A stretch of DNA of 64,000 bases from Anaerolineales bacterium. GTDB lineage: Bacteria; Chloroflexota; Anaerolineae; Anaerolineales; JABWBV01. A program made the position numbers and the translations under genes. Each line of letters starts with the position of its first letter. Position 1 is the stretch's first letter. The DNA lies in NCBI GenBank assembly GCA_020634875.1, contig JACKAX010000010.1, positions 1-64,000 of the forward strand, in the 5' to 3' direction. This document shows, in pieces, positions 17,177 to 25,737 of this stretch. The notes beneath the pieces are model-generated. The model saw only the letters and a program-made list of their open reading frames with translations, did no database searches and was not told where the DNA came from.

Positions 17177-18273
17177 CCCCTTCTCAAAAGAAACAAGCTT
17201 ATTCTTACGCCATGCACGAGGCCCAAAAGGCCATGACCCGCGGTGACAAAATCGCCACCCGGCAATGGGCCTCCCGCGCCGCCAGGGTAGCGCCCGAACA
17301 AGAAGCCCCCTGGCTGATGCTCGCTGCCGTCGCCAATCCCCAGGCTAGTCTTGGTTATTTGAAACGGGCTTTGGAAATTAACCCGAATAGCGAGGCCGCT
17401 CGCAAAGGAATGCATTGGGCGATTAAGCGTCTGCGCGAACAACCCGCACCTACCCAGCCTACGCGGAGCGCCCCGCCGCGTCCGGTTGCCCGCTCTGTCG
17501 TGCCCCCCACTCCGCTTGCTCCGCACAAAGTCCGCGTCCAACGCGTCACCCCCGCCGACCAACAACGTCCCCGTGCTGTTCTCGTCCCCTGGCTTCTCCT
17601 CTTCCTCTTCGGATGCCTCATTGCCTTTGCGTGGGTCAGCACCCCACAACTCTCCCAGGCTTTTGAAGCCCCCCGCGACTTCGCCCTCGCCCTGGTCAAT
17701 ATCGAAAAACCAACCTTCACCCCTACCCCGACCCCGACGGATACGCCCACCCCAACCAATACCCCCACCGAGACACCTACTGCTACCCCAACGAACACCC
17801 TCACTCCCACGGCAACTGAAACCCCCATCCCTACCAATACCCCAACGGATACCCCTACCCCCCTCCCGCTCCCCACCGAAACTCCCTACACAGTCAATCT
17901 TCCCGACCCTATCGCCAGCGGCGAAAATTGGATAGACGTAGACCTAACCCGGCAAATGGCATTCGCGATGGCGGGGGATCAGGTTGTTCGGTCATTCGTT
18001 GTCTCCACCGGCACTTGGCAACACCCCACCGTGACTGGGCAATACCATATCTACGTGAAATATCGGTATGCTGATATGTCCGGGCCGGGCTATTATCTCC
18101 CGGATGTGCCCTATGTAATGTATTTTTATCAAGGGTATGGTTTGCATGGCACGTATTGGCATAACAACTTTGGAGTTCCAATGAGCCACGGTTGTGTGAA
18201 CTTTTCGATTGAGGATGCCGGATGGGTTTATGATTTTACAGTGGTGGGCACGTTGGTGAATGTCCACTATTGA
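17173..18273 (+). CDS. Membrane-anchored L,D-transpeptidase (YkuD) with TPR head
   Basis: 366 residues. Residues 1-85 look like a short TPR region facing the cytoplasm (WASRAARVAPEQEAPWLMLA). A membrane helix follows at about 137-155. Residues about 180-235 are a Thr/Pro stalk. The C-terminal YkuD domain carries the catalytic motif HNNFGVPMSHGCVNFS with Cys as nucleophile. It forms 3-3 peptidoglycan cross-links or attaches wall proteins. Translationally coupled to the amidase upstream. Confidence 0.9.
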   Translation: MTPSQKKQAYSYAMHEAQKAMTRGDKIATRQWASRAARVAPEQEAPWLMLAAVANPQASLGYLKRALEINPNSEAARKGMHWAIKRLREQPAPTQPTRSAPPRPVARSVVPPTPLAPHKVRVQRVTPADQQRPRAVLVPWLLLFLFGCLIAFAWVSTPQLSQAFEAPRDFALALVNIEKPTFTPTPTPTDTPTPTNTPTETPTATPTNTLTPTATETPIPTNTPTDTPTPLPLPTETPYTVNLPDPIASGENWIDVDLTRQMAFAMAGDQVVRSFVVSTGTWQHPTVTGQYHIYVKYRYADMSGPGYYLPDVPYVMYFYQGYGLHGTYWHNNFGVPMSHGCVNFSIEDAGWVYDFTVVGTLVNVHY

Positions 18274-18287
18274 TGAAACGTTTTCAA

Positions 18288-18370
18288 TGGGAACTCGTAA
18301 AAACTCCTAGGAATTTGTAGAAAAGGTTCTATGAGTTCCCTCAAATTCGCATAAATTCCTACAAGGTACC
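18288..18370. repeat. About 11-base phased repeat with nested inverted repeats
   Basis: On the minus strand the words TTGTAGGAATT, TATGCGAATTT and GAGGGAACTCA follow one another. GGGAACTC (18289-18296) pairs with 18333-18340, and TAGGAATTT (18308-18316) with 18353-18361. A related tract is at 41150-41232. Confidence 0.6.
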
Positions 18371-18374
18371 TCCC

Positions 18375-18944
18375 ATGCACTCTGCTTTCCAATTTCACCA
18401 TTACACTGTCCGTCGTCAGGTGTTCGCACTGACTGGCAAGTTGCGCTTTTATAACCCTAACGGGCAACTTGTTCTATTCTCCGAACAAAAGATGTTTAAA
18501 CTCCGGGAGGATATTCGTATCTTTAGTGATGAGAGCAAAAGTCAATTAGTGCTCAACATCAAAGCCCGCCAAATTATTGACTTTTCTGCTGCCTACGATG
18601 TTATTGACCCGCTTGAAAATGCCCGCGTCGGTGTTTTGCGTCGTAAAGGCTTTAGTTCCCTCCTGCGTGACAAATGGGAAATCATGGATGCGAACGAGCG
18701 CCCTCTCGCAGTGATGGAAGAAGACTCCATGCAATTAGCGCTCATTCGTCGCTTTTTGCTTAACCTCATCCCACAAAATTACGATATTTTAATGGGGCAG
18801 ACGCGTGTGGTAGATGTAAAACAACGGTTTAACTTATTTCGCTATGAATTAGATGTGGACTTTCTCCCCAATTCCCCTTTTGATAAACGTTTGGGCATTG
18901 CCGCCGCAGTGCTGTTAGCGATCATTGAAGGGCGGCAGGAGTAG
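18375..18944 (+). CDS. LURP-one/scramblase-like family protein
   Basis: 189 residues, all beta-rich, without membrane helices. The pattern (YTVRRQVFALTGKLRFYNPN at the start, LREDIRIFSDES, YDVIDPLENARVGVLRRKGF) matches the LURP-one-related/phospholipid scramblase-like fold (DUF567 type). Bacterial members have no proven activity; some are thought to act at membranes. Start ATG at 18375 has only a weak ribosome site. It precedes an unrecognised gene in the same direction. Confidence 0.7.
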   Translation: MHSAFQFHHYTVRRQVFALTGKLRFYNPNGQLVLFSEQKMFKLREDIRIFSDESKSQLVLNIKARQIIDFSAAYDVIDPLENARVGVLRRKGFSSLLRDKWEIMDANERPLAVMEEDSMQLALIRRFLLNLIPQNYDILMGQTRVVDVKQRFNLFRYELDVDFLPNSPFDKRLGIAAAVLLAIIEGRQE

Positions 18945-19053
18945 TTCTTTAAAACTCAGTAAATCACAGATTCACCTAGTATAGCCCCTTCTCGGTGGGG
19001 ATATTCCCCTAGACGACAATAAGATCGTGATTTGCTGAAATTAGGATTTTTCC

Positions 19054-19479
19054 ATGACACGCAAAGTTTTGTTCGATGGTTTGGTGGTGGATGAATATGA
19101 CCGCCCGGTCTCCGTAGCCTTTGTGGGGGATGAACCCTGTTATGTCGTAGATGATGATGGTTTTCGTCGTCACGTCTCGTCCGAACAAGTTGATCGCCAG
19201 GTATTAAACTTTATGAAAGAGTTTATTCTCGGCCACGAAGACATCATTACCGACCAAACCGCTCAAATGCTGGGGCAGGAGGACATTTTTACAAAAGCCA
19301 CCATTGCCAACCAGCTCAAAAATATAGACCAGCAATTCGACATGCTCTTTCAGATTGGCCTGCCTGAAGAACAGCGCGCCTATCTGGGCCTGATGGGCTT
19401 CAAGGTGCGGATCAACGTTCATGGTGAGGTGCTTGACGTCGAGCAACCTGGAATGATCGCTCCCGATGATGAAGAATAA
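19054..19479 (+). CDS. Conserved-looking protein of unknown function
   Basis: 141 acidic residues, no signal peptide or membrane helix. The N-terminal part (VLFDGLVVDEYDRPVSVAFV) looks like two short beta strands; the middle is helical (QVDRQVLNFMKEFILGHEDI) and the tail is Asp/Glu-rich. I do not recognise the family. Codon use matches neighbours and AGGA precedes the ATG, so it is probably a real gene. A terminator follows directly. Confidence 0.65.
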   Translation: MTRKVLFDGLVVDEYDRPVSVAFVGDEPCYVVDDDGFRRHVSSEQVDRQVLNFMKEFILGHEDIITDQTAQMLGQEDIFTKATIANQLKNIDQQFDMLFQIGLPEEQRAYLGLMGFKVRINVHGEVLDVEQPGMIAPDDEE

Positions 19480-19481
19480 CG

Positions 19482-19524
19482 AAAAAAGAGTGGGTGGGCC
19501 GTATGACCCACCTACTCTTTTTTT
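19482..19524. terminator. Bidirectional terminator
   Basis: AAAAAAGAGTGGGTGGG pairs with CCCACCTACTCTTTTTTT (one mismatch) between two converging genes. Confidence 0.85.
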
Positions 19525-19533
19525 GACGTTGTT

Positions 19534-20028
19534 TTAACCTGCATAACTCCAACCCAAATCGGGGAGTGTGAGGGTTTCTTCTGCCTCGCCAGGCTTCATT
19601 ACCCCCGCGTGAACCACTTCAGCGATCACGATATCGTGATCCCCACCGGCATCTAGCATCACACGTACTTCACATTCCAGATACGCCGCTGCCCCCTCTA
19701 GGACCGGACATTCAACAGTTGGGCTGAGTGTGTACTTCGCATTTGCCACTTTATCAGGATTTTTCTCGCGGCTTTTTGTGTACCCTTTGATGGCATCGGC
19801 GTCGACTTTGTTGAAAATATTCACCACAAATTTCCGGCCTTTCTTGACCAGACTGTGAGAATAGGCTTTGCGTGCCAACCCAAACGCAACCATACGCGGG
19901 GTAAACGAGGTTTGCATTAGCCAGTTGGCGACCATAATGTTCACTTCGCCTGCCCCATCGGTGGTTGTGATGCTATAAAAGCCATAAGGAATCATTTGCA
20001 GGGCGTCTTTAATAGGATCGTCAGACAT
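19534..20028 (-). CDS. Flavin reductase-like FMN-binding protein
   Basis: 164 residues with the flavin reductase-like split-barrel pattern: IPYGFYSITTTDG, MVANWLMQTSFTPRMVAFGL and KKGRKFVVNIF. Members bind FMN and either reduce it for a partner monooxygenase or act as small flavoproteins. No partner oxygenase is adjacent. The start has AGGAG at the right distance. It follows the M20 peptidase gene in the same direction. Confidence 0.9.
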   Translation of the reverse strand: MSDDPIKDALQMIPYGFYSITTTDGAGEVNIMVANWLMQTSFTPRMVAFGLARKAYSHSLVKKGRKFVVNIFNKVDADAIKGYTKSREKNPDKVANAKYTLSPTVECPVLEGAAAYLECEVRVMLDAGGDHDIVIAEVVHAGVMKPGEAEETLTLPDLGWSYAG

Positions 20029-20110
20029 GGGAGAACTCCTGATTGAGAATTTGTTGCGAGAAGTATATCGAGTGCGGTAAGGGTTATCTACTGTCCTTTG
20101 GGACAGACCC

Positions 20111-21337
20111 CTACGTCAAGATTTTCAACACCGCCACCGTATTCACCCATGCCTTGGGTACAAACGACGATACAGTTACATACTCCTGATCTTTACTCCC
20201 ATCCGCGCTCCGTTCTGACGAATGAGCGTTGCCCCCATCCGGGCCGAGGGCGTCAATCGTGGGGAACTTATGCCAAAGCAGATTCCCATCGCTCAGCCCC
20301 CCACGGATTTCCCGCCCTACCTTCATCCCTAATTTGTCACCTGCCTCCTGCCAGATTTCCAACAACCGATCACTTCCCGGATTTGGATTCCACGGCTCGG
20401 TACGACTTAACAACTCCACCATTACCTTGCACGGATACCCATCCTTGCTGGTGACATCCGCGCGGTCTTGTAACGCGAACATCTTCGCGAGCCCGTCTTC
20501 AAACACCTCCGTTTCAAAAGTACGCATCTCCACCCGGATTTCGGCGAAGTGCGGCACCCGGTTTGTTACCGTTCCCCCGGAAATCTTACCCACGTTGAAC
20601 GTCAGATTCTTTTCGTAATCGGTCATCTCTTCAATGGCGAGGACGATGTGGGCCATTTGGGCAATCGCGTTCGCCCCTTGGGGGTGAGAACTCCCCGCGT
20701 GGGCACTTTTTCCCTCCGTCGTGACGCGGTACACGGCCATTCCTTTGCGGTTCGTGACCAGTTTCATGCCCCCGTTCCGCACAATTCCTCCCTCAAATAT
20801 CAAACACGCCAACGTATCACCGGGCAAATGCGATAGTGCCACCTGTCCAAAATCCTTCGTCATCGTCTCCTCGGATGCGTTCAACAGGACGTACCAGTTC
20901 GTTGTTTCAAAAACATCCGGCTGAAACTGGCGGATTGCCTCCAAGATCATATAAATCATCACCGTCCCACCTTTAATATCTACCGTGCCGGGGCCATAAA
21001 TCCGCTCATCCTCCTCCCGCCAGTGAAAATCGTTGTGAATTTCATCTTCGACGGGATATACCGTGTCCAGATGAGAAACGAACGCCAGTTTTTTATCCCC
21101 CTTTCCGTTCCGTTTCATTACTAAATGCACCCCGTATTCGGGGTTTGCCGAAGGCACATATTCCGCGTGAAAACCCAAAGGCGAAAAAACGTTTGCGGTC
21201 AAATCCGCCAGGGCGCGTACACCATCCGAGTTGGCGGTAAAGCTGTTGATTTCCACCATCTGGCGCAATATATCTAGATAGTGAGGCAGGTTGTTTTCAA
21301 AAAAATCACGATATGGGGCAAAAGTAGCTTTAGACAA
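20111..21337 (-). CDS. M20 family metallopeptidase
   Basis: 408 residues. Zinc ligands are visible in the M20 order: His and Asp in FVSHLDTVY, Asp in YGPGTVDIKGG, the Glu pair in NASEETMT, and the late His in GGNAHSSE. A dimerisation domain lies between about 185 and 300. The family includes carboxypeptidases, dipeptidases and deacylases; similarity looks closest to glutamate carboxypeptidase-type enzymes. I chose TTG at 21337: the stretch AGAGGTG just before it is a strong ribosome site, whereas the alternative GTG at 21346 is part of that site. Confidence 0.85.
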   Translation of the reverse strand: MSKATFAPYRDFFENNLPHYLDILRQMVEINSFTANSDGVRALADLTANVFSPLGFHAEYVPSANPEYGVHLVMKRNGKGDKKLAFVSHLDTVYPVEDEIHNDFHWREEDERIYGPGTVDIKGGTVMIYMILEAIRQFQPDVFETTNWYVLLNASEETMTKDFGQVALSHLPGDTLACLIFEGGIVRNGGMKLVTNRKGMAVYRVTTEGKSAHAGSSHPQGANAIAQMAHIVLAIEEMTDYEKNLTFNVGKISGGTVTNRVPHFAEIRVEMRTFETEVFEDGLAKMFALQDRADVTSKDGYPCKVMVELLSRTEPWNPNPGSDRLLEIWQEAGDKLGMKVGREIRGGLSDGNLLWHKFPTIDALGPDGGNAHSSERSADGSKDQEYVTVSSFVPKAWVNTVAVLKILT

Positions 21338-21360
21338 GATGAACACCTCTGGTTAAAAAA

Positions 21361-21431
21361 ATAGGACACGGATTAGCACAGAAAGCCGCGGTTTCTTTAT
21401 TAGAGTAATCCGTGACTTTCTGCATCTATCT
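21361..21431. repeat. Intergenic short-word repeat (CACGGATTA / ATCCGTG type)
   Basis: Words such as GACACGGATTAGCACAG and GTAATCCGTGAC with CTGTGTCCC occur as loose inverted copies. It fills most of the gap between the M20 gene and the PTS gene. Confidence 0.5.
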
Positions 21432-21440
21432 GTGTCCCAT

Positions 21441-23963
21441 TTATACCAGGAAATTTTCAGCCAGTTTGCGCGTGGAGGGCGCGTCTTCAGCGAAAAGCAA
21501 GCTTTGGGCGAAAGTCTGTGCTTCAGCCAAGACGGATTTTCTGACCACCGCTTTGATATGTGGAACCCCTGCCGGATTCAAACTCAATTCCTTGACCCCC
21601 AACCCGATCAGCACCGAGGCCGCAACGGGGTCCCCTGCTAGTTCACCGCACACGCCTACCCATTTCCCCATTGCCCGCGCCGCTTCTGCCACCTGTTCAA
21701 TCAACTTCAACACCGCGGGGTGCAGGGCATCGGCAAACCCCGGCAGGTTGGGGTTTCCCCGTTCGGCGGCGAGGGTGTATTGGGTCAGGTCATTTGTCCC
21801 AACACTGAAAAAATCTACGTGTGGAGCTAAGATCGGGGCCAGTAACGCGGCAGAGGGTACTTCGATCATGATCCCCACCTCGACCGGCCAGGCGTGAGGG
21901 AAGCCTTCAGTTTCGAGTGTGATATGTGTCTCGTTCAGAATTAGACGGGCGCGGCGCACCTCATCAACGTTGGAGACCATCGGGAACATGATGCGGATGA
22001 GATAGCCCGCTCCAGCTCGTAAAATCGCGCGCAATTGAGTGGTGAACAAATCCGGGCGTTGAAGCGAAAGCCGGAGCCCGCGCACGCCCAAAAACGGGTT
22101 TGCTTCGTCGGGCAGAGGAATGTACGCGAGGGGTTTGTCGCCCCCCACATCCATCGTGCGAACGATTATAGGACTCTGGCCCATCGTCTCGAAAATCTCT
22201 CGTAACGCTTGAAATTGTTCTTCCTCATCGGGTGCGGTGGTGCGGGAAAGAAAGAGAAATTCCGTGCGAAGAAGGCCAATGCCCTCCGCACCGTTTTCGA
22301 CCGCTGTGCAGGCATCTGCCAGATTGCCCACGTTGGCAACGACTTCAATTCGGTGCCCATCAACCGTCACGGCGGCTTGTTGGCTGGCGGCTTGCCATTC
22401 GGCACGTTGTTTGAGCCAGATTTCACGGCGAGATTGTAAATCGGCCTGGACTTCGGCGGATGGGTTGACCCATACCAAACCACGTCCGCCATCCATCCCG
22501 ATCAAAGTCCCTTCGTCCATTTGCAGGAGGCTTTCCCTTACGCCGCTTAGGGCAGGGATGCCAAGCGACCTGGCAAGGATCGCACTGTGTGAGGTAGGAC
22601 CGCCCAGAATGGTCATTAACCCAAGGACGTGTTTTGTGTCCAATCCGGCGGTTTGGGTCGGAGTGAGATCTTCGGATAAAAGGATAGCGGGGGTGGATAG
22701 TTCAAATGGGGTGGTGGTTTCGCCGATGATGGTGCGGATAACTTGTTCACCCACGTCTGAAACGTCCACAGCACGCTGGCGGAGGTAGGGATCATCGAGG
22801 GCTAGATAGGCAGCGCGAGTTTCTTGAATGGCGTTATGCCACGCGTGGGCTTCATTCATTCCCTTAGAAAAGATGCGGGTTTTGACCTGTTCGAGTAGAT
22901 CAGGGTCGGTGAGAATGAGCAGGTGCGCGTCGAAAATGGAGGCTTCGTCCTGTCCTGCACGAGTTGCGACGAGGTTGCGACGAGCGCGTATGTTTTGCGA
23001 AACTTGGGAAAGGGCGTTTTCAAACCGCTCCCAAGCCAGGGTAGGATCGTCAACTGGGTGTTCAGGGATAGTGGGAGGCGGGGTTACGAGCCTGGCGAGT
23101 GGGCCTAGGGCAAATCCTTCAGAGATGGGGACAGCGAGAAAGGAGCCATTCTGGATGGGAGAGGTTCCTTCAGGGAAGGGAGGAAAAACGATGGCGGATG
23201 TACCTTGCTCGGGCGCGGGGACCGCGGGAGCCGGTTTATGTTCGCCGAAGTTATCTTGTATGAGCCGGGTTAGCGCGGAAAGGGCAGCATCCGCGTCGGG
23301 ACCGTCAGCTAGAATCGTGATTTCATGGCCAAAGAGAGCACCCAATGTAGCGAGGGCGTTGAGGCTTTTTGCGGAAACGGGGCCTTTGCCAGTGGTTTGG
23401 TTGCGGACGGTGATTTGGGCGTTATAGCGTCCGGCGGTTTGGACAAATTGTGCGGCGGGGCGGGCGTGCAGGCCGTGGGCCGTGTGGAGAGGGAGGGTGA
23501 TCGCTTTGCCAGCAGAAGGTGTTTCGGGAACAGGGGAAGAGGCTTGAGGAGCCGTTTCGCCGAGTTGTTCAAATTTGGGGATGAGGGCTTGTTGGGCCTC
23601 TTCGCAAACGGTTTTGAGCGAACTGCCTAACCCGGCTTGGACGGCGGCAGCGATGGCGCCTTCAACGAGAGGGGCGGCACAGATTCGGATGTGCGGATGC
23701 ATCTCCTCGGGAAGAAGTTCGAGGGCCATTTCGGCGCTGAGAATGGCACTGCCCAGGTCCATGAGAACAAGGACTCCATCGGGGCTGTACACGCTTTGAA
23801 TGGCTTCAAAGATTTCGACTGCGTCAGTGCCGAACTCGGTGCGGTCATCCCCGACGCCTGCAGCAACGGCAAGGGGGACCTCCGTTGAGGCAACCTGACG
23901 TGTGAGGGAGAGAAGGGCATTCGCGAGGGCGCGGCTATGTGAAACGAGAACAAGTCCGACCAT
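21441..23963 (-). CDS. dhaM: DhaM-HPr-Enzyme I fusion (PEP phosphotransferase)
   Basis: 840 residues in three parts. Residues 1-130: EIIA-Man-like DhaM domain with phospho-His9 in LVLVSHSRA. About 165-250: HPr, with active His in TAHGLHARPAAQF. About 280-840: complete Enzyme I, with the swivelling-domain His in GGPTSHSAILARSLG, the PEP-binding GLLRTEFLF and the conserved Cys in GVCGELAGDP. It would carry phosphate from PEP to DhaL-ADP, driving dihydroxyacetone phosphorylation by the DhaK/DhaL pair encoded 7-10 kb away on the same strand. E. coli DhaM has only a truncated EI. The ATG at 23963 follows GGGGGT and begins exactly at the DhaM domain. Confidence 0.93.
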   Translation of the reverse strand: MVGLVLVSHSRALANALLSLTRQVASTEVPLAVAAGVGDDRTEFGTDAVEIFEAIQSVYSPDGVLVLMDLGSAILSAEMALELLPEEMHPHIRICAAPLVEGAIAAAVQAGLGSSLKTVCEEAQQALIPKFEQLGETAPQASSPVPETPSAGKAITLPLHTAHGLHARPAAQFVQTAGRYNAQITVRNQTTGKGPVSAKSLNALATLGALFGHEITILADGPDADAALSALTRLIQDNFGEHKPAPAVPAPEQGTSAIVFPPFPEGTSPIQNGSFLAVPISEGFALGPLARLVTPPPTIPEHPVDDPTLAWERFENALSQVSQNIRARRNLVATRAGQDEASIFDAHLLILTDPDLLEQVKTRIFSKGMNEAHAWHNAIQETRAAYLALDDPYLRQRAVDVSDVGEQVIRTIIGETTTPFELSTPAILLSEDLTPTQTAGLDTKHVLGLMTILGGPTSHSAILARSLGIPALSGVRESLLQMDEGTLIGMDGGRGLVWVNPSAEVQADLQSRREIWLKQRAEWQAASQQAAVTVDGHRIEVVANVGNLADACTAVENGAEGIGLLRTEFLFLSRTTAPDEEEQFQALREIFETMGQSPIIVRTMDVGGDKPLAYIPLPDEANPFLGVRGLRLSLQRPDLFTTQLRAILRAGAGYLIRIMFPMVSNVDEVRRARLILNETHITLETEGFPHAWPVEVGIMIEVPSAALLAPILAPHVDFFSVGTNDLTQYTLAAERGNPNLPGFADALHPAVLKLIEQVAEAARAMGKWVGVCGELAGDPVAASVLIGLGVKELSLNPAGVPHIKAVVRKSVLAEAQTFAQSLLFAEDAPSTRKLAENFLV

Positions 23964-24051
23964 ATTTTTACCCCCAAGAAGTTGGTAGATGGATGGGGAA
24001 GATAGTATGAGTGTTTGGCAGGCTGGGTTGCATGGATAGGAGAGCGGGCTG

Positions 24052-24423
24052 TTAAATGGGGTATTGGCCAACGATGGCGATCAGGAGCCAAATGCCGTAA
24101 ATGATGATGCCTGCGCCGAAGAGTGTGAGTACGCCATCTATGAGGCTCACCAGACTGCGGGTGGGTTTGAGGTCGAGGAGAATGCTACGAAGCCCAGTGA
24201 GTGAATGAACAACGACGAAAATCAAGAAGATGCCTTCCATGATTGGGATGAGGGGGTTTTGGTAGTAAGCAACGACTTCGGCCCATGAAAGGAGACCGTT
24301 GGGGGCTGTGAAGTGGTTGACGATCAGGTGGATGATGAGGATAACGATGACGAGAAGCCCGCTGACGATTTTGAGGAGCCAGAGCCAGGCATTTTCGGAG
24401 GGTTTAGGGGCTGATGGGGTCAT
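24052..24423 (-). CDS. Succinate dehydrogenase/fumarate reductase-type membrane subunit (SdhD-like)
   Basis: 123 residues, three membrane helices. Histidines in VILIIHLIVNHF (helix 1) and IFVVVHSLTGLRSILLD (helix 2) are placed as heme b ligands, as in type A SdhC/SdhD. It would anchor the iron-sulfur subunit and help reduce quinone. ATG 24423 is taken as start; a GTG 12 bases upstream is possible. Gene order with the C-like and B-like subunits supports one complex; no flavoprotein SdhA is adjacent. Confidence 0.75.
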   Translation of the reverse strand: MTPSAPKPSENAWLWLLKIVSGLLVIVILIIHLIVNHFTAPNGLLSWAEVVAYYQNPLIPIMEGIFLIFVVVHSLTGLRSILLDLKPTRSLVSLIDGVLTLFGAGIIIYGIWLLIAIVGQYPI

Positions 24424-24431
24424 TTTTTTTG

Positions 24432-24537
24432 CCACGAATTACACGAATTTTTTGACCTATTCGAAAGCATCCTGAGCGGAGCAATAATATGGGTTAGGTT
24501 TGGGAATTCCTTTTGCCCAGCGCAGTCGAAGGATGCG
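24432..24537. repeat. Intergenic dispersed-type repeat
   Basis: Two parts: an AATTCGTG-word pair (24432-24455), then GCATCCTGAGCGGAGC and GCGCAGTCGAAGGATGC, forming a loose inverted pair with GCATCC/GGATGC ends. The second resembles a dispersed intergenic repeat I recall from other bacteria. Confidence 0.5.
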
Positions 24538-24551
24538 GGTCGGTTAAAATT

Positions 24552-24938
24552 TTATACCGTAAACATCCTCACGGCAAAGAGCACGGTGATGACAATGGTG
24601 AGCAGGAAGACGCCGTAGAAAAGCTGGCGTTGATAGGGGACGGCGATGCCAAAGCTATTGAGGGCGATACGTAGGCCGTTGAGACCATGATAAAACCCGC
24701 CAAAGATGACCAGCAGTTCGCCGATGATGATGACGGGGGATTCGGCGGCATGGACAAAACTATCAAATGCTTCGGGGCCTTGTGCCAGTTTGCGGAGGAT
24801 GAACAAGTGCAGGTACAGATAAAAGGTCAGGCCGAGGGCGGAGAGTCGGTTGATGATAAACGCCCAGGAGCCGGGTTCGCGCCCGCGTGGGTCGAACCAT
24901 TTCCAGGCGTCAGAAGGTTTTTGGGGAGGGGTGAGCAT
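24552..24938 (-). CDS. Succinate dehydrogenase/fumarate reductase-type cytochrome b subunit (SdhC-like)
   Basis: 128 residues with three membrane helices. Candidate heme ligands are His in TFYLYLHLFILRKL and His in GGFYHGLNGLRIAL; the HxxxGxR pattern is typical of SdhC/FrdC families. The ATG at 24938 starts one base after the stop of the iron-sulfur subunit gene, so the two are co-translated. A longer frame upstream is only antisense-type overlap with the iron-sulfur gene. Confidence 0.8.
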   Translation of the reverse strand: MLTPPQKPSDAWKWFDPRGREPGSWAFIINRLSALGLTFYLYLHLFILRKLAQGPEAFDSFVHAAESPVIIIGELLVIFGGFYHGLNGLRIALNSFGIAVPYQRQLFYGVFLLTIVITVLFAVRMFTV

Positions 24939-24939
24939 A

Positions 24940-25668
24940 TTATTTACCAAAAAAATTCTTAACACGCTGTCCAACGACCTTTTTCCGCAGGTCCATGATG
25001 CGCCAGGCGGGTTGGACGTTGGACGGGCAGACGGCGGTACATTCATAGGCGCTGTGACAACGCCAGACGCCATCCTCACTATCTACCAGTTGCAGGACAG
25101 TCTCTGGGTTGTCGGCGAGGCCGTTCTGCTGGGCCGCGGCGAGCGGCGCGGGGCCGAGGTAGTCCAGGTTGGTGGCGGCAACGGGGCACGCGCTGATGCA
25201 CAGGCCGCATTCGATGCAGTCCACCAAACGGCCGAACTCGCTCCCGCCGTTTTTCGAGGGGTACACATCATCGGTGAGCGGCGCTTGGGCCAGCGACAGG
25301 ATTTGTTTCGCTCCGACGTTTTCCATGCGGACGTACAAACTGCCCATGTCAACGGTCAAATCGCTGATAACGGGGAAGTTGCGGAGCGGTTCGACTTTGA
25401 CCGTACTCCCGTTGGTGGTGATGTCGCGAATGCGAGTAATGCAAGTGAGCTTTTCAACCCCGTTCACCCGCATTCCACACGCCCCGCACACCGAATGATG
25501 GCAGGCATGGCGGAAGGTCAGCGAACGGTCTTGAAACGCCCACACGCGCTCAACCGCGTCGAGCACGTATTCGTTGGGGTCAATTTCCAGGGTAAATTCC
25601 TGAAACGAAGGCGGCGCATCGCCTTTTTGACGGTAGAGGAGGAATTTGAGATTCCAAAGATTGGACAT
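24940..25668 (-). CDS. Succinate dehydrogenase/fumarate reductase-type iron-sulfur subunit (SdhB-like)
   Basis: 242 residues. The N-terminal ferredoxin domain binds [2Fe-2S] through CHHSVCGACGMR and a later Cys in LTCI. The C-terminal domain has CIECGLCISACPVA for [4Fe-4S] and CHSAYECTAVCPSN for the remaining cluster. It passes electrons from a flavoprotein to the membrane heme subunits. The gene before it encodes a GlpA-like dehydrogenase, not SdhA, which raises the possibility of a glycerol-3-phosphate:quinone complex built from SDH parts. Confidence 0.9.
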   Translation of the reverse strand: MSNLWNLKFLLYRQKGDAPPSFQEFTLEIDPNEYVLDAVERVWAFQDRSLTFRHACHHSVCGACGMRVNGVEKLTCITRIRDITTNGSTVKVEPLRNFPVISDLTVDMGSLYVRMENVGAKQILSLAQAPLTDDVYPSKNGGSEFGRLVDCIECGLCISACPVAATNLDYLGPAPLAAAQQNGLADNPETVLQLVDSEDGVWRCHSAYECTAVCPSNVQPAWRIMDLRKKVVGQRVKNFFGK

Positions 25669-25678
25669 AGTTAGATTG

Positions 25679-25737
25679 CGTATCCCGTGTTCCGTATTGC
25701 GTATTCCGTAAAAAAATACGCAATACGGAATACGATT
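25679..25737. repeat. Intergenic repeat with 13-bp inverted arms
   Basis: TCCGTATTGCGTA and its exact complement flank TTCCGTAAAAAAA. The words CGTATTCCGTATTGC repeat. It lies between the GlpA-like and iron-sulfur genes. Confidence 0.65.
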
